This document shows positions 1-5,524 of a stretch of DNA of 5,524 bases, one piece after another. The notes below the pieces were generated by a model. The model worked only from the letters and a program-made list of their open reading frames with translations, ran no database searches and was not told the DNA's origin. Within the stretch, counting starts at the first letter, position 1, and the number at the start of each line of letters is the position of its first letter. This DNA is from an uncultured Cyanobium sp. (GTDB lineage: Bacteria > Cyanobacteriota > Cyanobacteriia > PCC-6307 > Cyanobiaceae). The DNA lies in the NCBI GenBank assembly GCA_937919075.1, contig CALFOF010000333.1, positions 1 through 5,524 on the forward strand. The letters are read 5' to 3'. Made by a program: the position numbers and the translations under genes.

Positions 1-2
1 TG

Positions 3-2033
3 GCCTTGGCGCCGTTGGCCAGCCGCCAGCTCGATCGGCGGGCGGCCCTGCGCCACTGGTTGCGCCATGGCGCCATTCCCGCCTGGTTCACGGTTGATTC
101 ACCCATCCCATCCCCGCCACTGCCGCTTGCGCCCGAATTGGAGCCGATTCGGGCGGATCCGATCCAGCAGGAGATCAGGGCCCTAGGGAGCGCGTCGGAG
201 TTCGAGCTGCTGCGCCTGCTGCTCCCCTTGGCCGCCGCCGGCGGGGTGGAGGCCGTGCTGCTGGCGTTGCAGCGCCTCCGCAAGCACCTGCCCTCAGATG
301 CCTTCCCGGCGCTGCTCGAACGGCTGCTGCCCTGGTTGCGCCAACCCAGCGGTGCGCTGGCCGAAGCGCTGGCGAACGCCTCCGCCGCCGAGCGGCCTGA
401 TCGTTGCTTGCGGGCCGTGGCCATGGTCCTCTGCGGTGCCCCCCTCAACCTCGACTCCCTGCTCCAGCCCCTGCCACCGTCACCGTCACAGTCACAGCCA
501 CAGTCACAGTCACAGTCAGCGTTACCAGAAGTGGCAGGAGCTGGGGCGGTTGATCCAGTCGCTGCCCCACTCCAGCCGGTCGCCCCCGCGCCCCTAGCCG
601 CATCGCTCCCAGCCGCACCGCTTCCAGCGGCGGCGGCTCCACCGACAGCGACCCCACCAACGTCAACGCAATCGCAATCGCCAACACAAACACAAACCCC
701 TAGCTCCCCGCCAACGCCAACGCCACAGTCTCCGTCACCGTCACTGCCACCGTCACTGCCACCGTCACCGTCAACAACCCAGCCTCCCGCCACGCCAGCC
801 GCGTTGCTTGCGCCGCCGGATCCCGCGGCACGGGAGCGGCTGTTCGCCTGGTTGCGGGGCGAGGGGTCCGAGGCGCCCGAGCAGCAGCCCAGCCTGTTGC
901 GCCTGTTTGCCCAGCTGGCCGATCAGGCCGACCCCGAGCTGCTGATCCTGTTGCGCGAGGGACTCGTCGAGGCGGCCCATCGTCAGCGCTGGAGCCGCCT
1001 CCTGCCGGAAGCCCTGCTCGGCCGGGTGGTGCTGCTGCTCCAACCCGGTCGCGGTAGCCTGCTGCTCGATCTCCAGTCCCTGCTGGCCGTCGCCGCCCGG
1101 GCGGAACCCACCCCTGTCCCGGGACCCAACGCGGCCGCGGGACCTGGCGCAGGCGCGGGACCTGGCGTGGGAGCGGGGCCTGGCGCGGGCGCGGCGCCCA
1201 CCGGCTTGAACGGGGAGCCACTGTTGGCATTGCTGGCGGTGCCCGAACCCCTGCCCAGCCGCGCCATCGCCCAGCGGCTCCTGGCCCAGCACAGCCCCAG
1301 CAGCTCGGCCGCCGAACCGTCGCGGTTGCGCCGCCATGCCCGCCAGCTGGCCGCCGACGCCGGCGCCCTGCATCTGCTGGCGGCCCTCGAGCCCAACCTC
1401 GCCCCACCGCCGCCGGCGCCGCCGCGGCAGCCCCCTGAACCCTGGCGCTTCCCCGAGCCGGACGCTCCCCCGACCGAGCCCCTCTACATCGCCAACGCCG
1501 GGCTGGTGCTGCTCCATCCCTTCCTGCCCCAGCTGTTTGAGCGGCTGGAGCTGCTCCCAACCGCTGCCGCTGACAACACCGGCGAAGACCCGTCCACCGA
1601 AGGCAAAGCCAGCGTCGGCATCGCCGGCCTGGAGGCCCGCAGCCGTGCCGTGCACCTGCTCCAGTGGCTGGTGGACGGTCGCCTCGATCGGCCGGAAACC
1701 GAGCTCAGCCTCAACAAACTGCTCGCCGGCCTCGATCTCAGCGCGCCGATCCGCCCCAGCTACGACGCCAGCGACGACGACCTCGCCGTCGCCACCGGGC
1801 TCCTGGAGGCGGTGATCCAGCACTGGCCGCCCCTGGCCAACACCTCCCTCGACGGCCTGCGCGAAACCTTCCTGCAACGGGAAGGCCGCCTCGATCCCCC
1901 CAGCTCCGACGCCAACCACTGGACGCTGCACGTGCAACGGCGCACGGTGGATGTGTTGCTCAACCAGTTGCCTTGGTCGTTCACACTGATCAAGCACTGC
2001 TGGCTGCCGCTGCCGCTGCACGTGCACTGGTAA
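3..2033 (+). CDS. Contractile injection system tape measure protein (CIS_TMP/Afp14-like), 5'-truncated by window edge
   Basis: The frame is open from the first bases, so the start lies upstream; 676 residues are visible, ending in TAA at 2031-2033. In Afp, the Afp14 family member sets particle length. The visible N-terminus (RAALRHWLRHGAIPAWF) resembles the 'LxxxLxxGxxPxW' module typical of this family after its N-terminal domain. A helical Leu-rich segment follows (about residues 55-120), then a Pro/Ser/Gln/Thr linker (about 150-262). A second helical module begins with RERLFAWLRGEG, followed by a Gly-Pro-Ala linker (about 370-400), another helical block and a Pro-rich hinge. The conserved C-terminal domain runs from about residue 493 to the end, starting PLYIANAGLVLLHPFLPQLF and closing with LPWSFTLIKHCWLP, which I recognise as the family signature. 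An AAA+ ATPase gene follows after 5 nt, the usual Afp14-Afp15 order. The assignment rests on remembered family motifs and gene order. Confidence 0.85.
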   Translation, partial: ALAPLASRQLDRRAALRHWLRHGAIPAWFTVDSPIPSPPLPLAPELEPIRADPIQQEIRALGSASEFELLRLLLPLAAAGGVEAVLLALQRLRKHLPSDAFPALLERLLPWLRQPSGALAEALANASAAERPDRCLRAVAMVLCGAPLNLDSLLQPLPPSPSQSQPQSQSQSALPEVAGAGAVDPVAAPLQPVAPAPLAASLPAAPLPAAAAPPTATPPTSTQSQSPTQTQTPSSPPTPTPQSPSPSLPPSLPPSPSTTQPPATPAALLAPPDPAARERLFAWLRGEGSEAPEQQPSLLRLFAQLADQADPELLILLREGLVEAAHRQRWSRLLPEALLGRVVLLLQPGRGSLLLDLQSLLAVAARAEPTPVPGPNAAAGPGAGAGPGVGAGPGAGAAPTGLNGEPLLALLAVPEPLPSRAIAQRLLAQHSPSSSAAEPSRLRRHARQLAADAGALHLLAALEPNLAPPPPAPPRQPPEPWRFPEPDAPPTEPLYIANAGLVLLHPFLPQLFERLELLPTAAADNTGEDPSTEGKASVGIAGLEARSRAVHLLQWLVDGRLDRPETELSLNKLLAGLDLSAPIRPSYDASDDDLAVATGLLEAVIQHWPPLANTSLDGLRETFLQREGRLDPPSSDANHWTLHVQRRTVDVLLNQLPWSFTLIKHCWLPLPLHVHW
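474..518 (+). repeat. Short tandem repeat (CAGTCA/CCGTCA-type hexamers) inside the tape measure gene
   Basis: A run of near-identical hexamers (CCGTCA, then CAGTCA with one CAGCCA variant) is read in frame as alternating Pro-Ser and Gln-Ser/Gln-Pro dipeptides. The unit is a multiple of three, so gain or loss of copies would lengthen or shorten the linker without a frameshift. It opens the disordered Ser/Gln/Pro linker of the tape measure protein. Confidence 0.85.
661..777 (+). repeat. Second block of short tandem repeats in the Ser/Thr/Pro/Gln linker
   Basis: Consecutive short repeats are visible: CAATCG twice, CAACAC/AAACAC-like units, CCAACG twice, and an exact 12-bp direct duplication ACCGTCACTGCC at 737-748 and 749-760, flanked by further CCGTCA copies. 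They encode QSQS, TQTQT, PTPTP and PSPSLPPSLPPS stretches. All lie in frame within the tape measure coding sequence. Confidence 0.8.
1137..1190 (+). repeat. Three 18-bp imperfect tandem repeats encoding AGPGAG / AGPGVG / AGPGAG
   Basis: Three adjacent 18-bp units start at 1137, 1155 and 1173, each reading GCGGG(A/G)CCTGGCG followed by a variable end. In the tape measure frame they give AGPGAG, AGPGVG and AGPGAG, an elastin-like flexible linker between two helical modules. A partial further copy follows (GCGGCG). Confidence 0.85.
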
Positions 2034-2038
2034 ACCCG

Positions 2039-3388
2039 ATGCCCGCCGCCCCCAAGCCCCCCCTGCTCGAGGCCGACCTGCGCTGGCTGGCCCAGGTGAT
2101 CGAGGCCCGCGTGGAGCACCATTACGCCAGAACGGCCGATCCCCTGGTCTGGCGGCCGCCGTCCGCGCTGCCGCGCCGGCCTGAAGGGGGCTATGCCAAC
2201 ACCCTGGTGTCCCTGGCGGCCACGGCCGAGCAGCGGCTGCTGCTGCTGCTCGCCCTCGCTCCCCACCTGGCCCCGGAGCTGCTCGATCCCTTCCTGATCA
2301 ACAACCCCACCATCGGTCGGCGCCCCACCGCGTTCGGCGGTCGCGTCATCCCCGGCAACGGCGGCTTCCTCCCCACCGTCGACACCGGCCTGTTCCTGCT
2401 GGCCGGTTGTCAAACACCGCGGCGCCTCGCCGCCCGCCGCCTGCTGCATCCCTCCCAGCCGCTGCTGGCCCGCGGCCTGCTGCAGCTCGCCTCCGACAGC
2501 CCCGCCGATCCCCCCGGCGCCGCTCGCCTCACCATCCCGCCCGATCAGCTGGAGCTGCTGCTCGATGGCGATCCCGACAGCCTGCCCGCCAGCGAGGGCT
2601 TTCCCGCCGAACGGCTCAGCACGCCCCTCAGCTGGGACGACCTGATCCTGGATCCCGCCACCGCCGAGGCCCTCGCCCTGGTGGATCTCTGGCTCCAGCA
2701 CGCCCCCACCCTGCTGAACGATTGGGGCCTGGCGCGGCGCCTCAAGCCGGGCTTCCGTTGCCTGTTCCACGGGCCGCCCGGCACCGGCAAAACCCTCAGC
2801 GCCTGCCTGCTCGGCCAACGCCACCAGCGGCCCGTTTACCGCGTCGATCTCTCGCGGGTGGTGTCGAAGTGGGTGGGGGAAACGGAGAAAAACCTCGCCG
2901 CCTTGTTCGATCGCGCTCAATACCACCACTGGATCCTGTTCTTCGATGAGGCGGAGGCCCTGTTCTCGCGCCGCAGCGAGGGTCACACCGCCAACGATCG
3001 CCACGCCAACCAGCAGATCGCCTATCTGTTGCAGCGCCTCGAGGATTACCCGGGCCTGGTGATCCTGGCCACCAACCAGCTGCACGGTCTCGACACCGCC
3101 TTCGCCCGCCGCTTCCAGGTCTGCATTCACTATCCCCAGCCCGATGCCGCCGTGCGCCTGCGGCTGTGGCAGGCCCTGTTCGGCCACGAGGCCCTGCCCC
3201 TGGCCGCCGACATCGAGCTGGCCGCTTTCGCCGAGCGCTACGACCTGGCTGGCGGCGCCATTCTCAATGTGCTGCGCCACGCCGCCCTGCTGGCGGTGGC
3301 CCGCAGTCCCGCCCTGCTCACCGCCGCCGACCTGCACAACGCCGCCCGCAGCGAGCTGCGCAAGCAGGGGCGCTTCATCGCCGCCTGA
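2039..3388 (+). CDS. AAA+ ATPase of contractile injection system (Afp15/Pvc15-like)
   Basis: A 449-residue protein. The ATG at 2039 follows the tape measure stop by 5 nt with no Shine-Dalgarno, so translational coupling is likely. The N-terminal region (about 1-200) carries GGR at 100-102 and a FLPTVDTGLFLLAG segment at 110-123, which I associate with the N-terminal domain of eCIS-linked AAA proteins. The AAA+ core shows Walker A GPPGTGKT (245-252, K251), Walker B ILFFDE (299-304), sensor 1 ATNQ (N346) and tandem arginines R357-R358 in the FARRF arginine-finger motif. The catalytic set is therefore intact. The sensor-2 region reads AGGAILNVLRHAAL, without an obvious GxxR arginine, as in several classic AAA proteins. 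In Afp/PVC clusters this ATPase lies next to the tape measure gene and is thought to act in particle assembly; its exact substrate is not established. A lone FtsH/ClpX-type chaperone role is unlikely given the neighbours. Confidence 0.92.
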   Translation: MPAAPKPPLLEADLRWLAQVIEARVEHHYARTADPLVWRPPSALPRRPEGGYANTLVSLAATAEQRLLLLLALAPHLAPELLDPFLINNPTIGRRPTAFGGRVIPGNGGFLPTVDTGLFLLAGCQTPRRLAARRLLHPSQPLLARGLLQLASDSPADPPGAARLTIPPDQLELLLDGDPDSLPASEGFPAERLSTPLSWDDLILDPATAEALALVDLWLQHAPTLLNDWGLARRLKPGFRCLFHGPPGTGKTLSACLLGQRHQRPVYRVDLSRVVSKWVGETEKNLAALFDRAQYHHWILFFDEAEALFSRRSEGHTANDRHANQQIAYLLQRLEDYPGLVILATNQLHGLDTAFARRFQVCIHYPQPDAAVRLRLWQALFGHEALPLAADIELAAFAERYDLAGGAILNVLRHAALLAVARSPALLTAADLHNAARSELRKQGRFIAA

Positions 3389-3397
3389 GCTCCGCCC

Positions 3398-4750
3398 TCA
3401 CAGCGGCACCACCATCTCCGACAGGCCCACCAGGGGGTCGCTGGGCACGCTCGCCTCCGGGGGCGGTTCCGCCGGCGCCGACCCGTTCGCCGTGCCTGGC
3501 TCTTGCCCTGTCGGGGCTGGGGCTGGGGCCTGGCCCCCCGATCCCTCCGGGGCTGCTGCGCTGGGGCCAGTCGCTGGGGGCCACACCGGCCCCAGGGGAG
3601 CCGCCGGCAGCGGATCGAGCCGCAACGGATGGCTCTGGCCCGTGGCGTCCATCCGCTGGCCCTGCAGCCGAAACCGATAGGGGCTGCGCTCCGCCATTTG
3701 CAGCGGTCGATCGCCCACCAAGCGCCAGGCCCTGCGGCCATCCGGCAGGGTTTCCGGCTCATCGCCGCCCCCAAAGGAGCAGCCTTCACCGCTGATCGCC
3801 AGCCCCTGCAACCGCTGCGTCGGCTCGCCTGGCACCAGCAGGTAATGCCACCGGCTGGCGCGGGCCGGCAGGGTCCAGGTCAGCTCCAGCAGGGGGGCTT
3901 CCGGGGTGGGCGGTGGCAAGCACAGGCAGGCCACCCCCAGGGCCTGGGGCTCTGGATCCAACCGCAGCACCGCCGCCGGCGGGGCTCCCGATTCGAAGCG
4001 GGCCTGCAGCAGCCCTTCGGGCAGGCCATCGAGGGCCTGACTCAGCTGGCCGCCGGCCTGTTCCGCCGCCGTCAGCGGCCGCTCCAGCACCACCTCCCCC
4101 CGCTCATCGAGCAGCGTCAGCCGTTCGGCAGCCGGGGCGACGGGCAGCCGCAGCGTGGGCCCCGCCAGGGGCACCAGGCTGAAGTCCAGGCTGCCGTCTG
4201 GGTGGGCCAAAGCGGAGCCCGAGGCCGCAGCAACCCCGGCCCCCGTTTCGCTGGATTGCGCAACAGCTGGCGCAGCCGCTGATGCCGGATCGAGCGCGCC
4301 CCGGTTAGCCACTGTTTGATCAGTCACTGTCTGATCAGCCGCTACCGGCTCGAGCGCCACCTGGGTTGCCGCCAGCTGGGCTGCTGCTGCACTGGCAAGC
4401 GGCTGGCCCCAGCGGCCCAACAGCTGCCACTGGCTGGCGCGGGCCTCCAGCGGCACGGCGGTGGCGCCCCAGATCAGGGGGGAGCGCGCCAGCAGCCGCA
4501 GCCGCAGGGGTCCGCCGCCTGAGGCGGAGAGCCAGTCCGTCAGCAAGGCGTCCCAACGGGGCTTGGCCAGCATCAGCACGCCATCGGGCTCCTCCACCAG
4601 CCGCAGCTCGAAGCGCCGCAGCAGCGCCGCCGTCGCGGCGGTGGGGCGCAGCGCCAGATGGCGGGCCACCGCCGCCGCATCGGCCAGGGCGCCATGGGCC
4701 AGGCGCAAGCGAAACCAGGGCCGGTACTGGTCGGGATCGGGGCTGGCCAT
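3398..4750 (-). CDS. Uncharacterised protein coupled to the DUF4255 gene; probable eCIS-associated conserved hypothetical
   Basis: A 450-residue protein. Its ATG (4750-4748) overlaps the TGA of the upstream DUF4255 gene as TGATG, indicating translational coupling and fixing the start; an in-frame extension to 4825 would run into the DUF4255 coding sequence. I recognise no catalytic motif, signal peptide or membrane segment. The N-terminus (10-65) reads RPWFRLRLAHG, then LRPTAAT and FELRLVEEPDGVLMLA, apparently a small folded domain. Residues 120-185 are an Ala/Gln/Thr-rich low-complexity stretch. Residues 190-365 look beta-rich (LDERGEVVLERPL, WHYLLVPGEP, CSFGGGDE, GRRAWRLVGDRPLQM, SPYRFRLQ). 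Residues 380-438 are a Pro/Ala/Gly-rich, probably disordered tail ending in VGLSEMVVPL. The layout resembles hypothetical proteins I recall from eCIS clusters of other phyla (F-rich start, 'RPT..T..LL', 'YYL', terminal 'SEM'), but that is memory only. A structural, adaptor or baseplate-associated role is speculative. Confidence 0.8.
   Translation of the reverse strand: MASPDPDQYRPWFRLRLAHGALADAAAVARHLALRPTAATAALLRRFELRLVEEPDGVLMLAKPRWDALLTDWLSASGGGPLRLRLLARSPLIWGATAVPLEARASQWQLLGRWGQPLASAAAAQLAATQVALEPVAADQTVTDQTVANRGALDPASAAAPAVAQSSETGAGVAAASGSALAHPDGSLDFSLVPLAGPTLRLPVAPAAERLTLLDERGEVVLERPLTAAEQAGGQLSQALDGLPEGLLQARFESGAPPAAVLRLDPEPQALGVACLCLPPPTPEAPLLELTWTLPARASRWHYLLVPGEPTQRLQGLAISGEGCSFGGGDEPETLPDGRRAWRLVGDRPLQMAERSPYRFRLQGQRMDATGQSHPLRLDPLPAAPLGPVWPPATGPSAAAPEGSGGQAPAPAPTGQEPGTANGSAPAEPPPEASVPSDPLVGLSEMVVPL
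4311..4340 (-). repeat. 15-bp imperfect tandem duplication in the 450-residue protein gene
   Basis: ACTGTTTGATCAGTC is followed directly by ACTGTCTGATCAGCC, two differences in 15 bp. Read on the minus strand it encodes the duplicated ADQTV/TDQTV in the low-complexity segment of the protein (around residues 138-147). Each copy contains TGATCA. It is most simply a replication-slippage duplication. Confidence 0.75.
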
Positions 4751-5304
4751 CAGCGGCGTAGCGCCGGAGGATCCTGGCCGCCGCCCCGCACCGGCAGGGG
4801 CCGCCCCTGGCGATCCGCCGCCCAATAAGGAAGCAAGCGCAGGCGGTAGAAAACCGCTGGCTGGTACTTGGCCCCCAGCATCCCGAACAGATGGTTCAGG
4901 TCGGCGGGGCTCTGGTTGAGCAGCTCCAAGCTGACCTTCTCCACATCCAGATCCAGGCCCGGATGGCTGGCGGGGGTCAGTAGGGGCTGCTGGTGCAAGC
5001 AGGCGATCACCAAAGACAACGCCATCAGGCCGTCGCCGTATTGAGCGGCGGGGAAGTTGGCGATGAAGCCCAGGTCCACCGCGACCTCCAGCGGCGCCCC
5101 CGGCAGGCCACCCCGGCCGTTCTCCCGCTGGATGTTGGTGAGCAGCATCACGATGCGGTTCAAGGCACCGCTGTTGGGGGAGCCGTCCGCCTCCAGCAGA
5201 CTGGTCAGCACCACCCAGTCGTCGCTGCGGGCCGCGGCGTTCTGGAGGAACTGGTTGAGCTGCTGGCGCACCACCTCAAGGGTGCTGGGAAGGATGCGCG
5301 ACAT
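4750..5304 (-). CDS. DUF4255 family protein, tail/sheath terminator of contractile injection system (Afp16/Pvc16-like)
   Basis: A 184-residue protein, a usual length for this family. The start is placed at the ATG at 5304-5302 (MSRILPSTLEVVRQQLNQFL), because DUF4255 proteins begin with such a helix; an upstream TTG at 5343 would add 13 residues with no support. Family hallmarks are visible in order: the N-terminal helix, VVLTSLLEADGSPN (31-44), the strand IVMLLTNIQRE (51-61), PLEVAVDLGFIANF (71-84) followed by YGDGLMALSLVIACLHQQPLLT (89-110), and LNHLFGMLGAKYQPAVFYRLRLL (136-158). In Afp/PVC particles the homologue caps the inner tube and sheath at the end distal to the baseplate and ends polymerisation. 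The gene overlaps the next minus-strand gene as TGATG. No clear Shine-Dalgarno precedes the start. Unusually for this module, it faces the tape measure and ATPase genes in opposite orientation. Confidence 0.9.
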   Translation of the reverse strand: MSRILPSTLEVVRQQLNQFLQNAAARSDDWVVLTSLLEADGSPNSGALNRIVMLLTNIQRENGRGGLPGAPLEVAVDLGFIANFPAAQYGDGLMALSLVIACLHQQPLLTPASHPGLDLDVEKVSLELLNQSPADLNHLFGMLGAKYQPAVFYRLRLLPYWAADRQGRPLPVRGGGQDPPALRR

Positions 5305-5330
5305 GAAATGGGGCTTGCGCCTGCTGCTGA

Positions 5331-5353
5331 CGGGCCAGTCCAAGCCTGGCCCG
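5331..5353. promoter_or_regulatory. Perfect 8-bp inverted repeat with 7-nt spacer in the DUF4255 leader
   Basis: CGGGCCAG (5331-5338) and CTGGCCCG (5346-5353) are exact reverse complements separated by TCCAAGC. The element ends 27 nt before the DUF4255 start codon. No T-run follows on either strand, so it is not a standard intrinsic terminator. It may be a leader hairpin in the mRNA or a dyad binding site for a repressor. In a GC-rich genome an 8-bp stem can also arise by chance. Confidence 0.4.
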
Positions 5354-5478
5354 TTGCGGCCAATACGCCCTGGCGCCGAGTGGAAGAAATCCCAAACATC
5401 GTGGGCCCTTCACCAGCCCCGGCGCGGCAGATCACGTTTTATTACGGAATCAGGAACGGTCGCTTGCGCAACTTGCCA

Positions 5479-5506
5479 TTGACGCCAAACGAAATAAACA
5501 TGTAAA
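5479..5506 (+). promoter_or_regulatory. Candidate sigma70-type promoter pointing right, out of the window
   Basis: TTGACG at 5479-5484 matches five of six -35 consensus bases and is followed after 16 nt by TGTAAA at 5501-5506 (four of six -10 positions). It sits in the only AT-rich patch of the window and would drive a gene right of the window, divergent from the DUF4255 operon. The same TGTAAA read on the minus strand is TTTACA, a possible -35 for the other direction, but its -10 partner is poor. Unproven. Confidence 0.25.
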
Positions 5507-5524
5507 TACGTCGCCCTTCAGGCA

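Larger units (their letters stand above)
5305..5524. other. Intergenic region upstream of the DUF4255 gene
   Basis: No convincing coding sequence is seen here. The stretch is GC-rich up to about 5425, then visibly more AT-rich (for example around 5437-5446 and 5486-5508), unlike the rest of the window. It should contain the minus-strand promoter for the DUF4255 operon and perhaps a promoter for a gene to the right. On the minus strand a TAATAA at 5444-5439 could be a -10 element, but no -35 stands at proper spacing. Confidence 0.5.

Noticed and set aside
474..777. CRISPR-like array from the repeated short units
   Set aside because: Units are 6-12 bp and contiguous with no unique spacers, and they read in frame as a low-complexity protein linker.
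771..2027. Long minus-strand open frame opposite the tape measure gene
   Set aside because: Its composition (Gln/Gly/Arg-rich, low complexity) mirrors the plus-strand codon pattern, and the plus strand encodes the conserved CIS_TMP C-terminal domain.
1664..2038. Upstream extension of the ATPase frame into the tape measure gene
   Set aside because: The extension is Arg/Pro-rich shadow sequence overlapping the conserved tape measure C-terminus. The ATG at 2039 gives a normal intergenic junction.
1760..3337. Very long open frame on the minus strand opposite the tape measure end and the AAA+ ATPase
   Set aside because: It is rich in Gly/Gln/Glu/Val with no recognisable motif and lies fully opposite an ATPase with intact Walker motifs. 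Such antisense frames are common in GC-rich DNA.
3459..3480. GC-rich hairpin (GGCGG-TT-CCGCC) as terminator for the ATPase transcript
   Set aside because: The stem is only five pairs with a two-base loop, there is no T-tract, and it lies within the opposite gene's coding sequence. This is expected by chance in such GC-rich DNA.
3503..4282. Plus-strand open frame of about 260 codons opposite the uncharacterised gene
   Set aside because: The minus-strand gene is coupled by TGATG to a recognised gene and has plausible folded segments. The plus-strand translation is Arg/Gln/Pro-rich without structure-like pattern.
4751..4825. N-terminal extension of the 450-residue protein to 4825
   Set aside because: It would overlap the DUF4255 gene by 75 nt and adds only Gly/Ala/Pro/Arg residues. 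The TGATG junction is the better start.
1..5524. HIP1 palindromes (GCGATCGC) as proof of a cyanobacterial host
   Set aside because: Only CGATCG cores were seen (for example near 2908, 2995 and 3707), not the full octamer. Picocyanobacteria often lack HIP1, so the absence does not decide the matter.

Overview
This GC-rich window (roughly 70% GC by eye) carries four protein-coding genes. Three are recognisable parts of the assembly end of an extracellular contractile injection system (eCIS), a phage-tail-like nanomachine of the Afp/PVC/MAC/tCIS kind. The organism cannot be fixed from the sequence. The extreme GC content, Leu/Ala/Pro/Gln-rich proteins and lack of Shine-Dalgarno sequences at the starts would fit a high-GC picocyanobacterium (Cyanobium/Synechococcus-like), but a high-GC proteobacterium or other phylum is not excluded. 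No complete HIP1 octamer was found, so that cyanobacterial marker gives no support.

Layout: bases 3-2033 (+) hold the C-terminal 676 residues of an Afp14/CIS_TMP-type tape measure protein whose start lies left of the window. It has a conserved C-terminal domain and two low-complexity linkers built from short DNA tandem repeats. After a 5-nt gap comes an Afp15-type AAA+ ATPase (2039-3388, +). Only 9 nt past its stop, a convergent gene ends. This is a 450-residue protein on the minus strand (3398-4750) without a proven function, probably an eCIS-associated conserved hypothetical. It is translationally coupled (TGATG overlap) to the DUF4255/Afp16-type tail terminator upstream of it (4750-5304, -). 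Bases 5305-5524 are non-coding as far as visible. They hold a perfect 8-bp inverted repeat close to the DUF4255 start and a less GC-rich stretch at the right edge that probably contains promoter elements.

Working together (inference from Afp/PVC biology): the tape measure protein sets the length of the inner tube and sheath, the DUF4255 protein caps and terminates the tube/sheath end, and the AAA+ ATPase acts in assembly or maturation. The notable points are the split of Afp14-Afp15 and Afp16 into two converging transcription units, the uncharacterised partner coupled to the terminator, and the repeat-built linkers of the tape measure protein. No RNA genes, CRISPR arrays, insertion sequences or integrase-type mobile genes were seen.
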